A stretch of DNA of 64,000 bases from an uncultured Prevotellaceae bacterium (lineage in GTDB: Bacteria > Bacteroidota > Bacteroidia > Bacteroidales > Bacteroidaceae): contig CACZMV010000009.1 of the NCBI GenBank assembly GCA_902782305.1, positions 1 to 64,000 on the forward strand. Direction: 5' to 3'. A program made the position numbers and the translations under genes. Positions within the stretch are counted from its first letter, which is position 1, and every line of letters starts with the position of its first letter. Shown in pieces: positions 42,901 to 50,823 of the stretch. Below the pieces are notes generated by a model that was not told the DNA's origin, ran no database searches, and was given only the letters and a program-made list of their open reading frames with translations.

Positions 42901-45200
42901 CCCCAAATAGTAGAAGCTATTGTAACAGCCAGCAAGAATGGCAAAGCAACACATAAATACCCCTTCGTAGATTTAAACTCATGCCACCGCCAAATAACAA
43001 AAAGCAAGATTCCTCCGACCACCAAAGGCAAAACAAAGAACATCAGCCGTGAGGTGCTGACAAATCCCAAGATTGACGGATTACTGCTATACGACCACGA
43101 CACAAATATAGGTAATAAAACAACTGTTGCTCCGATGGCCAATAGTAGTACACAGAAAAAATAAAAACCTGCAGCCTTCCGTGAGCTATACTCTCTCCAT
43201 CGGCATTTCAAGAATGCATAGAGAATGATTGCGTAATATACGCATTCAAAGATAAAGAACATAATAGCATATCCTGGATCACTCAAGAATAATGCCGCCA
43301 AAGCAATAACTGCATTAGTTATACGATAACCTACAGACAGCCATCTTGCAACAACATACTCATTGATTAGGAACAAAATGACGGGAACCAAGATATTGAG
43401 TCCGACAATATTTGTGTGTGTAAACTTGATTCCAGCAACTGTCACAACAGATACTAATAGAATCAGGAAGAAGAGTATATGATGTCCCCAATCCTGGAAA
43501 AAGTTATGTATCTTTTGAGGTACAACCTTCTCTACTACGGATTGCACCTGTGTTCCATCTTTTACAATTATATGCTTTATCAATACACCTATTATTAGGA
43601 TTATCAAAGCAAATAGCCATAGCCCAAACATCACCAATTCAGGATTCTCTAACAAATTGGGCAGTTCCATTCTATACCTCAGGAATTCGTCTAGGGTGAT
43701 ATCTGTGACAGGCGGGAATACCGCTATTCTCCATAACAAGTATATGCGCATGACTAATAGTGGGATGGCAAAAAGCCAAACCATCATCATTATCATAGAA
43801 GTATGTCCACGAGTTAGCAACATAGAGCATACAAAAGCAAGAAGAAGCAATATGAATACAAGACCAATAATTGTGGTATCTTTAACGTATATATTGTCTT
43901 CACCCGTAATTGGACTAACTTGACGAAGGTTACATACCCTAAAATGCCACACTGCACCATTTTTCGTTGTCAGTGTATTAGGGGCTGGCAAGACTATTTG
44001 GTGGTCATCTGTAAGTGTTGCCTTAAATGCTGTTAGACTATTGTTGATGCGATAATTAACATTACCATTAAAGTGATATTCATTCTTTTCATTCTCAAAC
44101 AACGGATAATAAAAAGCCTCATTGACATTAGCTTTCATCAGCGATGCCGTCTTCGACGTGACTGCAACAATCTTCTGCTCGTTTTCTTTAATTATTGAAC
44201 CACCCGAGACACTAGGGAAATTATTAATATAAGGGAAACGATATCTTAGACAGACATTGCTATATTCATACGACGCCCTCATAGGCCGCGTAGCTTTGCT
44301 TCCTAAACCTATATAGAAATAGGTATCTTGGTCAAGTGTTACTGTTTGTAATCCTTTCTTTGGCAGGAAAGGGCTACCATCACAAACTAGTTGCAGCTTT
44401 TTCATACTACGAGGATACGTCATATAATAGACTTCTTTTTCGTCATAGTCACGTACAATGACGACATCACGCAGTACACTCAGTAGTGTTTCTTCCGACT
44501 CTTCATAGGACACACCACTATGAAGCATATCATAAAGATTGTACCCTATACGAATAGGCTGTTTAAAAGAAGGACGATAATTAGTACTTAGATCATTTTT
44601 CAGGTGGCTGAACGAGACATCAACATGAATAGAATCCTTAGGAAATGTTGTTATTAAAACGTTACATCGTACAGAATCGTTCTCTATTGAAAAACTATTC
44701 CTAAAAGAAGGCAATTGCATCTTATTCAGCAGCCTGCCTGTCCTACTTTTTTCTACTACAGAGAAAAGTGGTGTCCCCTGAAGGTCAAAATGCAAAAGGC
44801 AGTTAGCATTATCCCTATTTTGATGAGTAATACTGGCATAGCCCTCCAATTTTTCATTGTCAAAGAATGACTTTGCCTTGTTTTTGCCGATTAACAAGAC
44901 AGAATCCTTCTTATCCACACCTTGCATGACCAATGTGTGATAATCTGCATTAGTATATACAGAAATGTCTGGATGCAGATAGTTAAGTGTTATGATGACA
45001 GATGCCACGGCAGTAATTGTCCATGGTATGACTAAGGTATTATTGTCTCCAACCAGCTTACACATAAGAAGTGACAATATACATATTAGGAAGTAGGCAG
45101 AGAAAGTAAGAGGGAAGAGAATATTCAACCCAATCGCAATGGCAATAATAATTATACAAAGAAGAATGATTCTCTTAAAATCCTTTGTTTCAAATTTCAT
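39933..45200 (-). CDS. SEDS (FtsW/RodA-like) polymerase fused to a penicillin-binding transpeptidase
   Basis: 1755 residues. Two N-terminal membrane segments (about 10-70), a beta-rich extracytoplasmic domain (about 75-435), then a large multi-pass region (about 440-960). Near 800-880, 'RYGEDDAQRLLNAAQNQWF' and 'ISDVILSKYIIGELSGIVPLF' (Glu861) resemble the SEDS signature 'Q..IAIGSGG ... TDFIFAVIAEELGFIG'. After a last membrane segment (about 975-995) comes a periplasmic part with all three transpeptidase motifs: S1369-S-L-K1372 (SSLKP), S1453-S-N1455 (KSSNY) and K1677-T-G-T (AKTGT). Glycan polymerase and crosslinking enzyme in one chain would be a self-contained cell-wall synthase. The transpeptidase assignment is firm; the SEDS assignment is by motif. 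Confidence 0.82.
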   Translation of the reverse strand: MKFETKDFKRIILLCIIIIAIAIGLNILFPLTFSAYFLICILSLLMCKLVGDNNTLVIPWTITAVASVIITLNYLHPDISVYTNADYHTLVMQGVDKKDSVLLIGKNKAKSFFDNEKLEGYASITHQNRDNANCLLHFDLQGTPLFSVVEKSRTGRLLNKMQLPSFRNSFSIENDSVRCNVLITTFPKDSIHVDVSFSHLKNDLSTNYRPSFKQPIRIGYNLYDMLHSGVSYEESEETLLSVLRDVVIVRDYDEKEVYYMTYPRSMKKLQLVCDGSPFLPKKGLQTVTLDQDTYFYIGLGSKATRPMRASYEYSNVCLRYRFPYINNFPSVSGGSIIKENEQKIVAVTSKTASLMKANVNEAFYYPLFENEKNEYHFNGNVNYRINNSLTAFKATLTDDHQIVLPAPNTLTTKNGAVWHFRVCNLRQVSPITGEDNIYVKDTTIIGLVFILLLLAFVCSMLLTRGHTSMIMMMVWLFAIPLLVMRIYLLWRIAVFPPVTDITLDEFLRYRMELPNLLENPELVMFGLWLFALIILIIGVLIKHIIVKDGTQVQSVVEKVVPQKIHNFFQDWGHHILFFLILLVSVVTVAGIKFTHTNIVGLNILVPVILFLINEYVVARWLSVGYRITNAVIALAALFLSDPGYAIMFFIFECVYYAIILYAFLKCRWREYSSRKAAGFYFFCVLLLAIGATVVLLPIFVSWSYSSNPSILGFVSTSRLMFFVLPLVVGGILLFVIWRWHEFKSTKGYLCVALPFLLAVTIASTIWGYDYYQTHNLHFKYRAIIHTQKVGEIMQDERYGEDDAQRLLNAAQNQWFLQYHINKGAERITENGIMSLSPHFKKGVTWNTQISDVILSKYIIGELSGIVPLFMILLSVVFLWIVFQNENKSPAGRALTFAIALLFLVQSTFEWMAVTNRTVFFGQDFPFMSQNARFTLYMFGIWLMLLVFFACYVPKKEFNEELEEGLEEFVKPFPRRFFFGFFALVVGVVFAIGNNYEKLYADDVVEGDKSNAEEFNVATAMNKSNYQLSEINVRLSEYPADDRQLENGEDISSLVQDIEDKIHLSQYVEKMKEDGRINDFTYSLYQAFITNLKRKNSNGNIIHLRHEDMDSYELALNKTFFNLQSPDLDKKAWKGSVYSDVASPVENKTFQIASLPGLVVYSIPRLWLPSNIDYAVVDCRVKDGHIGENYDKVIHKEMDDYRASVAVFPVSPQDLLELNDKKTKDVLTYQYGREEQSLLVKNMMINGKHKFFYPLKEKCLWLRDFSNLVAFSKRGAGNRDSVFVTLDSKLTESLSDSLKLLGVECSVVAIDGWGNVRLMVDNKLSGSIDPNNEDLLNELAVQSYMNPNSETDQNLFGNLNLCYLKPGPGSSLKPITYAAVTSQSQDIEWAGLELMSPMLIKDTTVSKVVGKYYHLRKYGPKYKYSAKRPFKSLTSDEEGGKEHWINNDFYLYKSSNYYNALITYLGHYDNLGNAINNIFVVSTDINDYPRFRMEKGGQIYTFKGAPKTAANQILFDGLTKNFRMPTFTGFLDTLRYEFVSPSYYRKNNVESKLKLSNNFPWVFPQASTIYDYEMRNSELTPAERLRQYTLGASPVKVTPVKMAEMYGKLYSLHPDFHATVIPHREKFIEPWLDRNGDATNNYFSFYRENLFNGMASCVQKGTADYLGKVRNGYYLYAKTGTLSLREGVSDDRMLAVIICNKDIINDGRVESPDDYKFMVVYFRFKQCEMEVVKYQNTIKSILNEIMHSNSFKNYMR

Positions 45201-45206
45201 GCTTTT

Positions 45207-45884
45207 TTAGAATTTTAGTTGATATCCAAATGCAGTAGTATCTTCATTCACGCCTTGCTCCTTCAGCCACTCAAAAACAGCAATGGCATTTTCGTCAATT
45301 GTATTGGGGTCTATACGAAATTTTTCGAGCTTGATGTCACTCTGTGACAAGTTTTCCATAATCATCTTCACACTATCCTCGTCATACCATACACTATTTG
45401 GATCAGAATTACTTTCCTTCAAGAAGCTGATAGTCATAGAGGAGATTTCCCATAACATCAAACTGATTCGAGCTTTATCCTCTTGCACCAAAGGACGTTT
45501 CATATGTTTAAACAAATCATCCCACAGAGCACAGTAACGTTGATACATAGCTTTACTCCATTTCTGTTCAAGGCATTCCTCTATCTTCGGTTTTGAATCC
45601 TCTTCAACTTCTGACTTAGGTATTGTTTGAGAATCGTCCTGTTCCACTACCTCAAGTGGTTTTTCTTCTATTACTAGTTTTTCTGTTTCCTTCTGAAAAG
45701 CATTGTTATTCCTATATTCCACACCCAAAACGACCAATGCCAACAAAGGAACACCTAATATTACACTGAGCAACATGGCCCAACAATCCGCATAAAGGAC
45801 TGGGCATGCAAAAGGAAGCACTATGGTGATAAGTAGTGCAAGAGACTCTATTACAATCGCGAAATAATAACCTACATTCTTCAT
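45207..45884 (-). CDS. Membrane protein with acidic cytoplasmic domain
   Basis: 225 residues from the ATG at 45884; a longer frame overlaps the upstream gene and is not preferred. Two hydrophobic segments (about 3-25 and 31-52) are followed by an acidic linker (KPLEVVEQDDSQTIPKSEVEEDSKP) and a helical domain ('WSKAMYQRYCALWDDLFKHMKRP', 'ISLMLWEISSMTISFLKES'). No known motif. It lies six bases before the SEDS-PBP gene and 13 after the Hsp70-like gene, so it may link the cytoplasmic ATPase to the membrane synthase. Confidence 0.7.
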   Translation of the reverse strand: MKNVGYYFAIVIESLALLITIVLPFACPVLYADCWAMLLSVILGVPLLALVVLGVEYRNNNAFQKETEKLVIEEKPLEVVEQDDSQTIPKSEVEEDSKPKIEECLEQKWSKAMYQRYCALWDDLFKHMKRPLVQEDKARISLMLWEISSMTISFLKESNSDPNSVWYDEDSVKMIMENLSQSDIKLEKFRIDPNTIDENAIAVFEWLKEQGVNEDTTAFGYQLKF

Positions 45885-45897
45885 TGTCTTCACTGCT

Positions 45898-48183
45898 TTA
45901 GTAATTGTTACTATTAATGTCTGGAATATCATAATTCTCATCCAATATTCTATATGGATAAGGGAAAAGACTCTCATACAGCATATCCTTATTGAGCATC
46001 TCCACGCTCGGTGTAAGTTTTATGCTGCCTTTTTTATCCCTGACATAGAAATCATTCCCATCAAAAAATAAAGTGTATTTACTATGATTGTCAAACGTAT
46101 AGTCATTCTCCGTTTCATATTTGTCATCTGAAATATAAAAACAGGTATTCTCATCACATTCTTCAATCTCCAGTTCTCCACGCATAATACTTCTGATATC
46201 ATCGTTATCTGCATCAAGATTCACAGTCTGGCTACCTTTTTTCTCCTGTCGCGCACTTTCTGATATTTCCAATCCACAAAAAGCCAAGGATTTCCACCAT
46301 AGCTTTTTTGTCTTTTGTTTCCAAGATTGTTCATCACTTTCTCTTAAGGCAACTTCTCTTTTATCTTGGACTTTCTTTATCAAATCATCTATTGCTTTCT
46401 CAATAGCTGCCCTTTCGTTATTACGCCTAGTTACATCCACTGCAATGGGAATGCCAATCATGTCTGATTGCTTACTTATCTGAATGGGATTCAGAGGGCC
46501 ATAAAGACATCCTTTCTTTAATTGTTCTTTGTCAAGTGCTATAACATTGCCTTCTAGATGATAGAACTTTTCTAGAATACTGATTGTCGCTTCCCGGAAT
46601 GGCCTATACCTGAAAGCTCTTCCGCTCAGGATAACCTTTTTGAATCTGGTTTCTTTCACATTGACAACAATCTTCTTGATAATCCTATAAATAGTCGATT
46701 GAATAATATGACTATCGTCACCAATATCTCCACGACGCATTATATTGGAAATGATTGTCTTCACTTCTGTCTTATCAGAAAATGAATACTCATTATCACT
46801 ACTGCTAATCACTGGATTATCCTTCCTTTTATAATTTTCAAGTGTGTTCTCTAAAAGATATAATTCAGAATCTTTTGCTTCTGTGAGTACCTTTCTGATA
46901 ATATCTTCAGCATGTACTAAACCCCACATGCTCACAACATAGTTGACAAACATTGCATACGTCAATGCATTTCCTGCGCCCACAAATCCCGAACGATATA
47001 TACTGACTGCATTACTTCCATTTTCCACCTTGATAATAGAAAAGTCGGTTGTACCTTTTCCTACATCAATAATCAGGTAATTACCTTTTTCCACACGTCT
47101 CCCGTCGAACCAAGAAACAAACGAAGCGTCACTCTCAGAATATGAATGTATGTCAAAAACCACATCCTTCATTGACTCTGGCAATAATTGACGGAATTCT
47201 TGGTCATCAGTATATTTACGAATGGCCTGAATAAAATCAGAAAGCTGCTCTTGTCCCATCACATTTGGAACCAATAAGAATAAACGGATACCACATTGTC
47301 CTTCTCCGTCTCTTTCTTTATCTTCTACTTCCTTAACCACCTCATGGATAAATCGCATCACAATACCTTGATGTAGTTTTTCAGGATCAATACCTACTGG
47401 ACGTTCACCTGAGAGATTAAATATCTTGATATTAGGAAGTCTTTGACCTTTATCTGAATCATCACGTTTTGTAATAAAATCCAAAAGAGGATCTTCATCG
47501 TCAGGTCTGGCTATTATGGCCTTTTTTATATTTATTCTTTCCTTTGCTTGTTTCGGCAGAAAAAAAATACTTCTAAACAGTTCGTTGTCATCATCCTCTT
47601 GTTGATCATATGTCCCATCAGCAAACTGCTGGGGATCCAACTCGTAAAAATGTCGTGCACATTCGTTGAACAGCTCTGAATTATGGGCATCGTCCGATTC
47701 TCTAACAAGCATCTGACTGGCCTCCGACCCGAAATCCAGCACTACCTCATAAATCTTATCGCCAGGAATACAACTTACGATAAACTTACCCTGAAAATCA
47801 TTATCGCCCTCCTTATAATGAAAAACGATATTGAATGTTTCCGCATCAACACTTCCTAGACTTTTTATTTTTAGGATACCACCATCTTTAAGCACCTTGA
47901 ATTGACAATTATTCGGAGGTACTATCTTATTATCCTTTTCTGACAGGTAAATATGCAACACTTTACCATCTGCTTCAAACTTCTCAATATAAACCCACTT
48001 GTCTTCCTCCGAACTTTGATAGGAAACGAGTTTAATATCATCATCCTTGAGTTTGAGCAGCTCAACACCTCCTCTAGTATTGGCGAAAAGCTGTCTTTCA
48101 GAAATCGTTTCTTTTTCATATTGGTCATACAACTTCAAGTTGCACGCACGCTCACCGCTTTTAAAATATAGATGATAAATCAT
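45898..48183 (-). CDS. Hsp70/actin-fold ATPase-like protein
   Basis: 761 residues. Three spaced motifs of the actin/Hsp70/sugar-kinase fold: VVLDFGSEASQML (147-159, phosphate 1), LIIDVGKGTTDFSII (370-384, phosphate 2) and VILSGRAFRYRP (about 525, adenosine). The first 140 residues form an extra beta-rich domain, and the C-terminal about 200 include a charged helix and a beta tail. 'DVGKGTTD' is close to the 'D-x-G-x-G-T-x-D' of Hsp70 and SrfB/ParM-type proteins. It could be a chaperone-like switch or a filament-forming scaffold, analogous to MreB with a SEDS-PBP pair. That is inference. Confidence 0.78.
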   Translation of the reverse strand: MIYHLYFKSGERACNLKLYDQYEKETISERQLFANTRGGVELLKLKDDDIKLVSYQSSEEDKWVYIEKFEADGKVLHIYLSEKDNKIVPPNNCQFKVLKDGGILKIKSLGSVDAETFNIVFHYKEGDNDFQGKFIVSCIPGDKIYEVVLDFGSEASQMLVRESDDAHNSELFNECARHFYELDPQQFADGTYDQQEDDDNELFRSIFFLPKQAKERINIKKAIIARPDDEDPLLDFITKRDDSDKGQRLPNIKIFNLSGERPVGIDPEKLHQGIVMRFIHEVVKEVEDKERDGEGQCGIRLFLLVPNVMGQEQLSDFIQAIRKYTDDQEFRQLLPESMKDVVFDIHSYSESDASFVSWFDGRRVEKGNYLIIDVGKGTTDFSIIKVENGSNAVSIYRSGFVGAGNALTYAMFVNYVVSMWGLVHAEDIIRKVLTEAKDSELYLLENTLENYKRKDNPVISSSDNEYSFSDKTEVKTIISNIMRRGDIGDDSHIIQSTIYRIIKKIVVNVKETRFKKVILSGRAFRYRPFREATISILEKFYHLEGNVIALDKEQLKKGCLYGPLNPIQISKQSDMIGIPIAVDVTRRNNERAAIEKAIDDLIKKVQDKREVALRESDEQSWKQKTKKLWWKSLAFCGLEISESARQEKKGSQTVNLDADNDDIRSIMRGELEIEECDENTCFYISDDKYETENDYTFDNHSKYTLFFDGNDFYVRDKKGSIKLTPSVEMLNKDMLYESLFPYPYRILDENYDIPDINSNNY

Positions 48184-48203
48184 AGTATTGCAATGTCTTT
48201 TAT

Positions 48204-49310
48204 TTATTGTTTCTGAATTGTGATTTTGGATAATTTAGGATAATGCTTGTTTGTTGGATTAAGATTGCTGCCTATTGTCTTCAAAGCTGTAACCCGATAG
48301 CCTTTTTTAATATATTCTACCAATTCTGCAGACTTGTAATAAGATGCTTGTTGGGGGATACCATCAACCAAGAATGTTGTATTGCCAAAAGGAGAAGAAC
48401 TCGTGGTAACAAGCATTGACCTCATCAAAGGATCCTGGGTAACAAGCAATTCTGTGATGAAGTCATAATAGCTGACATTGATGACCTGTATTTCTGAAGC
48501 TATATTATCTCTTTCTCCACGTAAGTAAATCGTACAGTTATCCTTTAGGAACAGTGTATCCTTACTACTGATACTGCTTGACTGCAGTCGCCAGTTAATA
48601 TCGCCAACATTCTTGACTTTCTTTTGGTAATCAATATAGTATTCGATGGTTTCAAATTTGGAATCGCTGAAATAGATTGTACAGGTCTTGGGATCATAGA
48701 CCGCATTCATTTTTAGTTTGGGTGCCATCTTCTGAACAGTTGAGCTACTAATATTTTTACCTTTCACTTCTTGGGATATATAAGAATGACTCATCCATGA
48801 AGGAATCAAGGCAATGAATAGTCCTATCAGAATACCCAATGCGATTGCACCACCCACATATAACCATTTCTTGTCAATACGAGTTGAACGTACTGTGGTT
48901 GGTGTCTCATCTGCACAATGGGTCTCCCACTTGATAATTGTGTCAGGATTTGGTATGTTGTTCTTAAATAACACCTTCCCATTGTGACAGTCTGCCACAT
49001 ATAAAGAATTGAGTAATGTACTGCAAAGGTCTGAAGCAGGTCCAGAGCCTAACGCATCCTTAATTATTTCTTTGATTTCATCATAGACACAGTTGCTGTC
49101 CTTGTTCGTATAGTCCAATTTAAGAAGAACGCCAAAGAGCTTCTCATGGATATAGTTCTTATAGAAATTATAAACCATGATGTGGTTCTCGTCATCTCTG
49201 TCAACCAAGAACAACACAAGCCTTTTGCCATCGTCTTTCCAAACGACTTCATCTTCTGGAACAAGTATCTTATATTTCATCATACTTATATCTACATTAC
49301 TATTTTTCAA
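48204..49310 (-). CDS. Bitopic membrane protein of unknown function
   Basis: 368 residues from the ATG at 49310; a start at 49280 (MKYKIL) is also possible. The N-terminal about 125 residues look like a cytoplasmic alpha/beta domain ('KRLVLFLVDRDDENHIMVYNFY'), followed by one membrane segment (about 152-172, GGAIALGILIGLFIALI). The beta-rich C-terminus has 'YDPKTCTIYFSDSKFETIEYYI' and lies outside. Such a protein could pass signals across the membrane. It overlaps the upstream gene by 11 bases. Confidence 0.7.
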   Translation of the reverse strand: MKNSNVDISMMKYKILVPEDEVVWKDDGKRLVLFLVDRDDENHIMVYNFYKNYIHEKLFGVLLKLDYTNKDSNCVYDEIKEIIKDALGSGPASDLCSTLLNSLYVADCHNGKVLFKNNIPNPDTIIKWETHCADETPTTVRSTRIDKKWLYVGGAIALGILIGLFIALIPSWMSHSYISQEVKGKNISSSTVQKMAPKLKMNAVYDPKTCTIYFSDSKFETIEYYIDYQKKVKNVGDINWRLQSSSISSKDTLFLKDNCTIYLRGERDNIASEIQVINVSYYDFITELLVTQDPLMRSMLVTTSSSPFGNTTFLVDGIPQQASYYKSAELVEYIKKGYRVTALKTIGSNLNPTNKHYPKLSKITIQKQ

Positions 49311-49977
49311 TGGGCATTACCCGATAGACATCCCCTAATAGAATCATGGTCTGATTACCCATGTCTTTAGGCTGTTTGATAAGATATACGCGATAATCCT
49401 TTTGGTCTTTCTCGGTGGCAACATGTTTCCTTTCTACAGAGCCATAGAGCGTTACACTTTGATACTCCTGCATTAGGCTGACAGTCGATTCGTAAACTTC
49501 ACAGCCATCTGACAAAGTTTCTGTTTTCTTCCAATTATGAGGATCAGCAAGCTTTCCATTAATATAACCATTCATGATGCCAATCTTATATGACCTGTGC
49601 TTTATACCATTCATTGCTTGGTTCTTCAATGATACAAAATAAGCAGGCATCATTGAGGTACGAAATTTATAACTTTTTGAACTCCTATCATACCAACTGG
49701 TCTTCATCTTTCTTTTGTCATAATCCCGAAACAGAGGTGGTACATCATTTTCCAAGATACTTTGCTTCTCGTAATGAGCCTTGAGCAATGCCTGCTTGGT
49801 TCTGGTAGCAGGAGTATTACCTACGGCACTGATATACTTGCATAGTTGAGATAGCTTATGATTAAGTTCTGTCTGAACAGGTTTTAAATCTGCTCTTGTC
49901 AACTTTGAGTCTTGAGCCCAAACCTGACAGAAACATGTAAAAAGCAATATGCTTGTAATAGTAAACCAGTTCTTCAT
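49300..49977 (-). CDS. Secreted periplasmic protein of unknown function
   Basis: 225 residues with a signal peptide (ending CFCQVWAQD). The mature part has a helical N-terminus (TRADLKPVQTELNHKLSQLCKYI) and a beta-rich C-terminus ('GCEVYESTVSLMQEYQSVTLYG'). No known family recognised. It sits between another secreted protein and the bitopic protein, with gaps of 8 and -11 bases. Confidence 0.7.
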   Translation of the reverse strand: MKNWFTITSILLFTCFCQVWAQDSKLTRADLKPVQTELNHKLSQLCKYISAVGNTPATRTKQALLKAHYEKQSILENDVPPLFRDYDKRKMKTSWYDRSSKSYKFRTSMMPAYFVSLKNQAMNGIKHRSYKIGIMNGYINGKLADPHNWKKTETLSDGCEVYESTVSLMQEYQSVTLYGSVERKHVATEKDQKDYRVYLIKQPKDMGNQTMILLGDVYRVMPIEK

Positions 49978-49985
49978 AACAACTA

Positions 49986-50810
49986 TTATTTCTTCTTACC
50001 TGCTTGGTAAATGCAATGTCCCACGCTTTTCCCACTCTCTTTCTGTTCTATTATTATCAGATAGCCTCTTGACGTTTTTTGTTTGTTGGGTTTAATATAT
50101 CCGCTAAATGTTGATCCTTTTATATGAATATCAATGTCGTCAACATTGGTGTATAAAGTACTCACCGGTTGTTTATCAACACACGTTCTTTCTTCTCCTT
50201 CAAATCCTTCCATCGATTTCACATAACTATTTTGTGTAAATTCCCAATTTCCTCCTTCAGCAGGTATATACGACCAAGTATAGTCTAAATACAATTCATA
50301 ATCTTTGACTATATCAGGTTTAAGAAGAGTAAACTTCAAATTCCAATCGATACTTTGAATTGACACATTATTTAATTCCTGCCCAAGCCATATCACCTTC
50401 AATGTGATGTTCTCATCCCTGATATGTCGCTTTTGTGGGTCGTCCTCTATCTTACGATGCAACACAGCCTTAACTTCATATCTGTTTTTCTCAGAGAGTT
50501 TTCGAATACTCTTAATCTGTACTTGATGACTGACACTATAGTTCTCCAATACATAATGCTTATACCAAGAGAGGAAATCAGACATTTTCACTGTGCCATC
50601 ATTTACCTGAAAGACATTAATACCTTTTTGGTAGGCAGAAGCGAAATCCCCTGGACGCATCGGTTCTACGGGACTGTTCATCTCAGAAATCTTATAGAAG
50701 AAGTCCTTAACAGCACGTTCAATGTCTGCCTCCACATTATATTTGTTATGGGCAGTCGTTACCATTGGAATTAGTAACAAGAATAATATGTATCGAAATG
50801 TTTTTCTCAT
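49986..50810 (-). CDS. Secreted protein of unknown function
   Basis: 274 residues from the ATG at 50810 (MRKTFRYILFLLLIPMVTTAHN, signal peptide); the longer frame from 50879 overlaps the AAA gene. The mature part contains 'ADIERAVKDFFYKISEMNSPVEP', then a NTF2/SnoaL-like alternation ('SFLSWYKHYVLENYSVSHQVQIKSIRKL') and beta strands. The AAA gene stop is 13 bases upstream, so translation is probably coupled. No catalytic motif is visible. Confidence 0.68.
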   Translation of the reverse strand: MRKTFRYILFLLLIPMVTTAHNKYNVEADIERAVKDFFYKISEMNSPVEPMRPGDFASAYQKGINVFQVNDGTVKMSDFLSWYKHYVLENYSVSHQVQIKSIRKLSEKNRYEVKAVLHRKIEDDPQKRHIRDENITLKVIWLGQELNNVSIQSIDWNLKFTLLKPDIVKDYELYLDYTWSYIPAEGGNWEFTQNSYVKSMEGFEGEERTCVDKQPVSTLYTNVDDIDIHIKGSTFSGYIKPNKQKTSRGYLIIIEQKESGKSVGHCIYQAGKKK

Positions 50811-50823
50811 CGTTTTCTCTACA

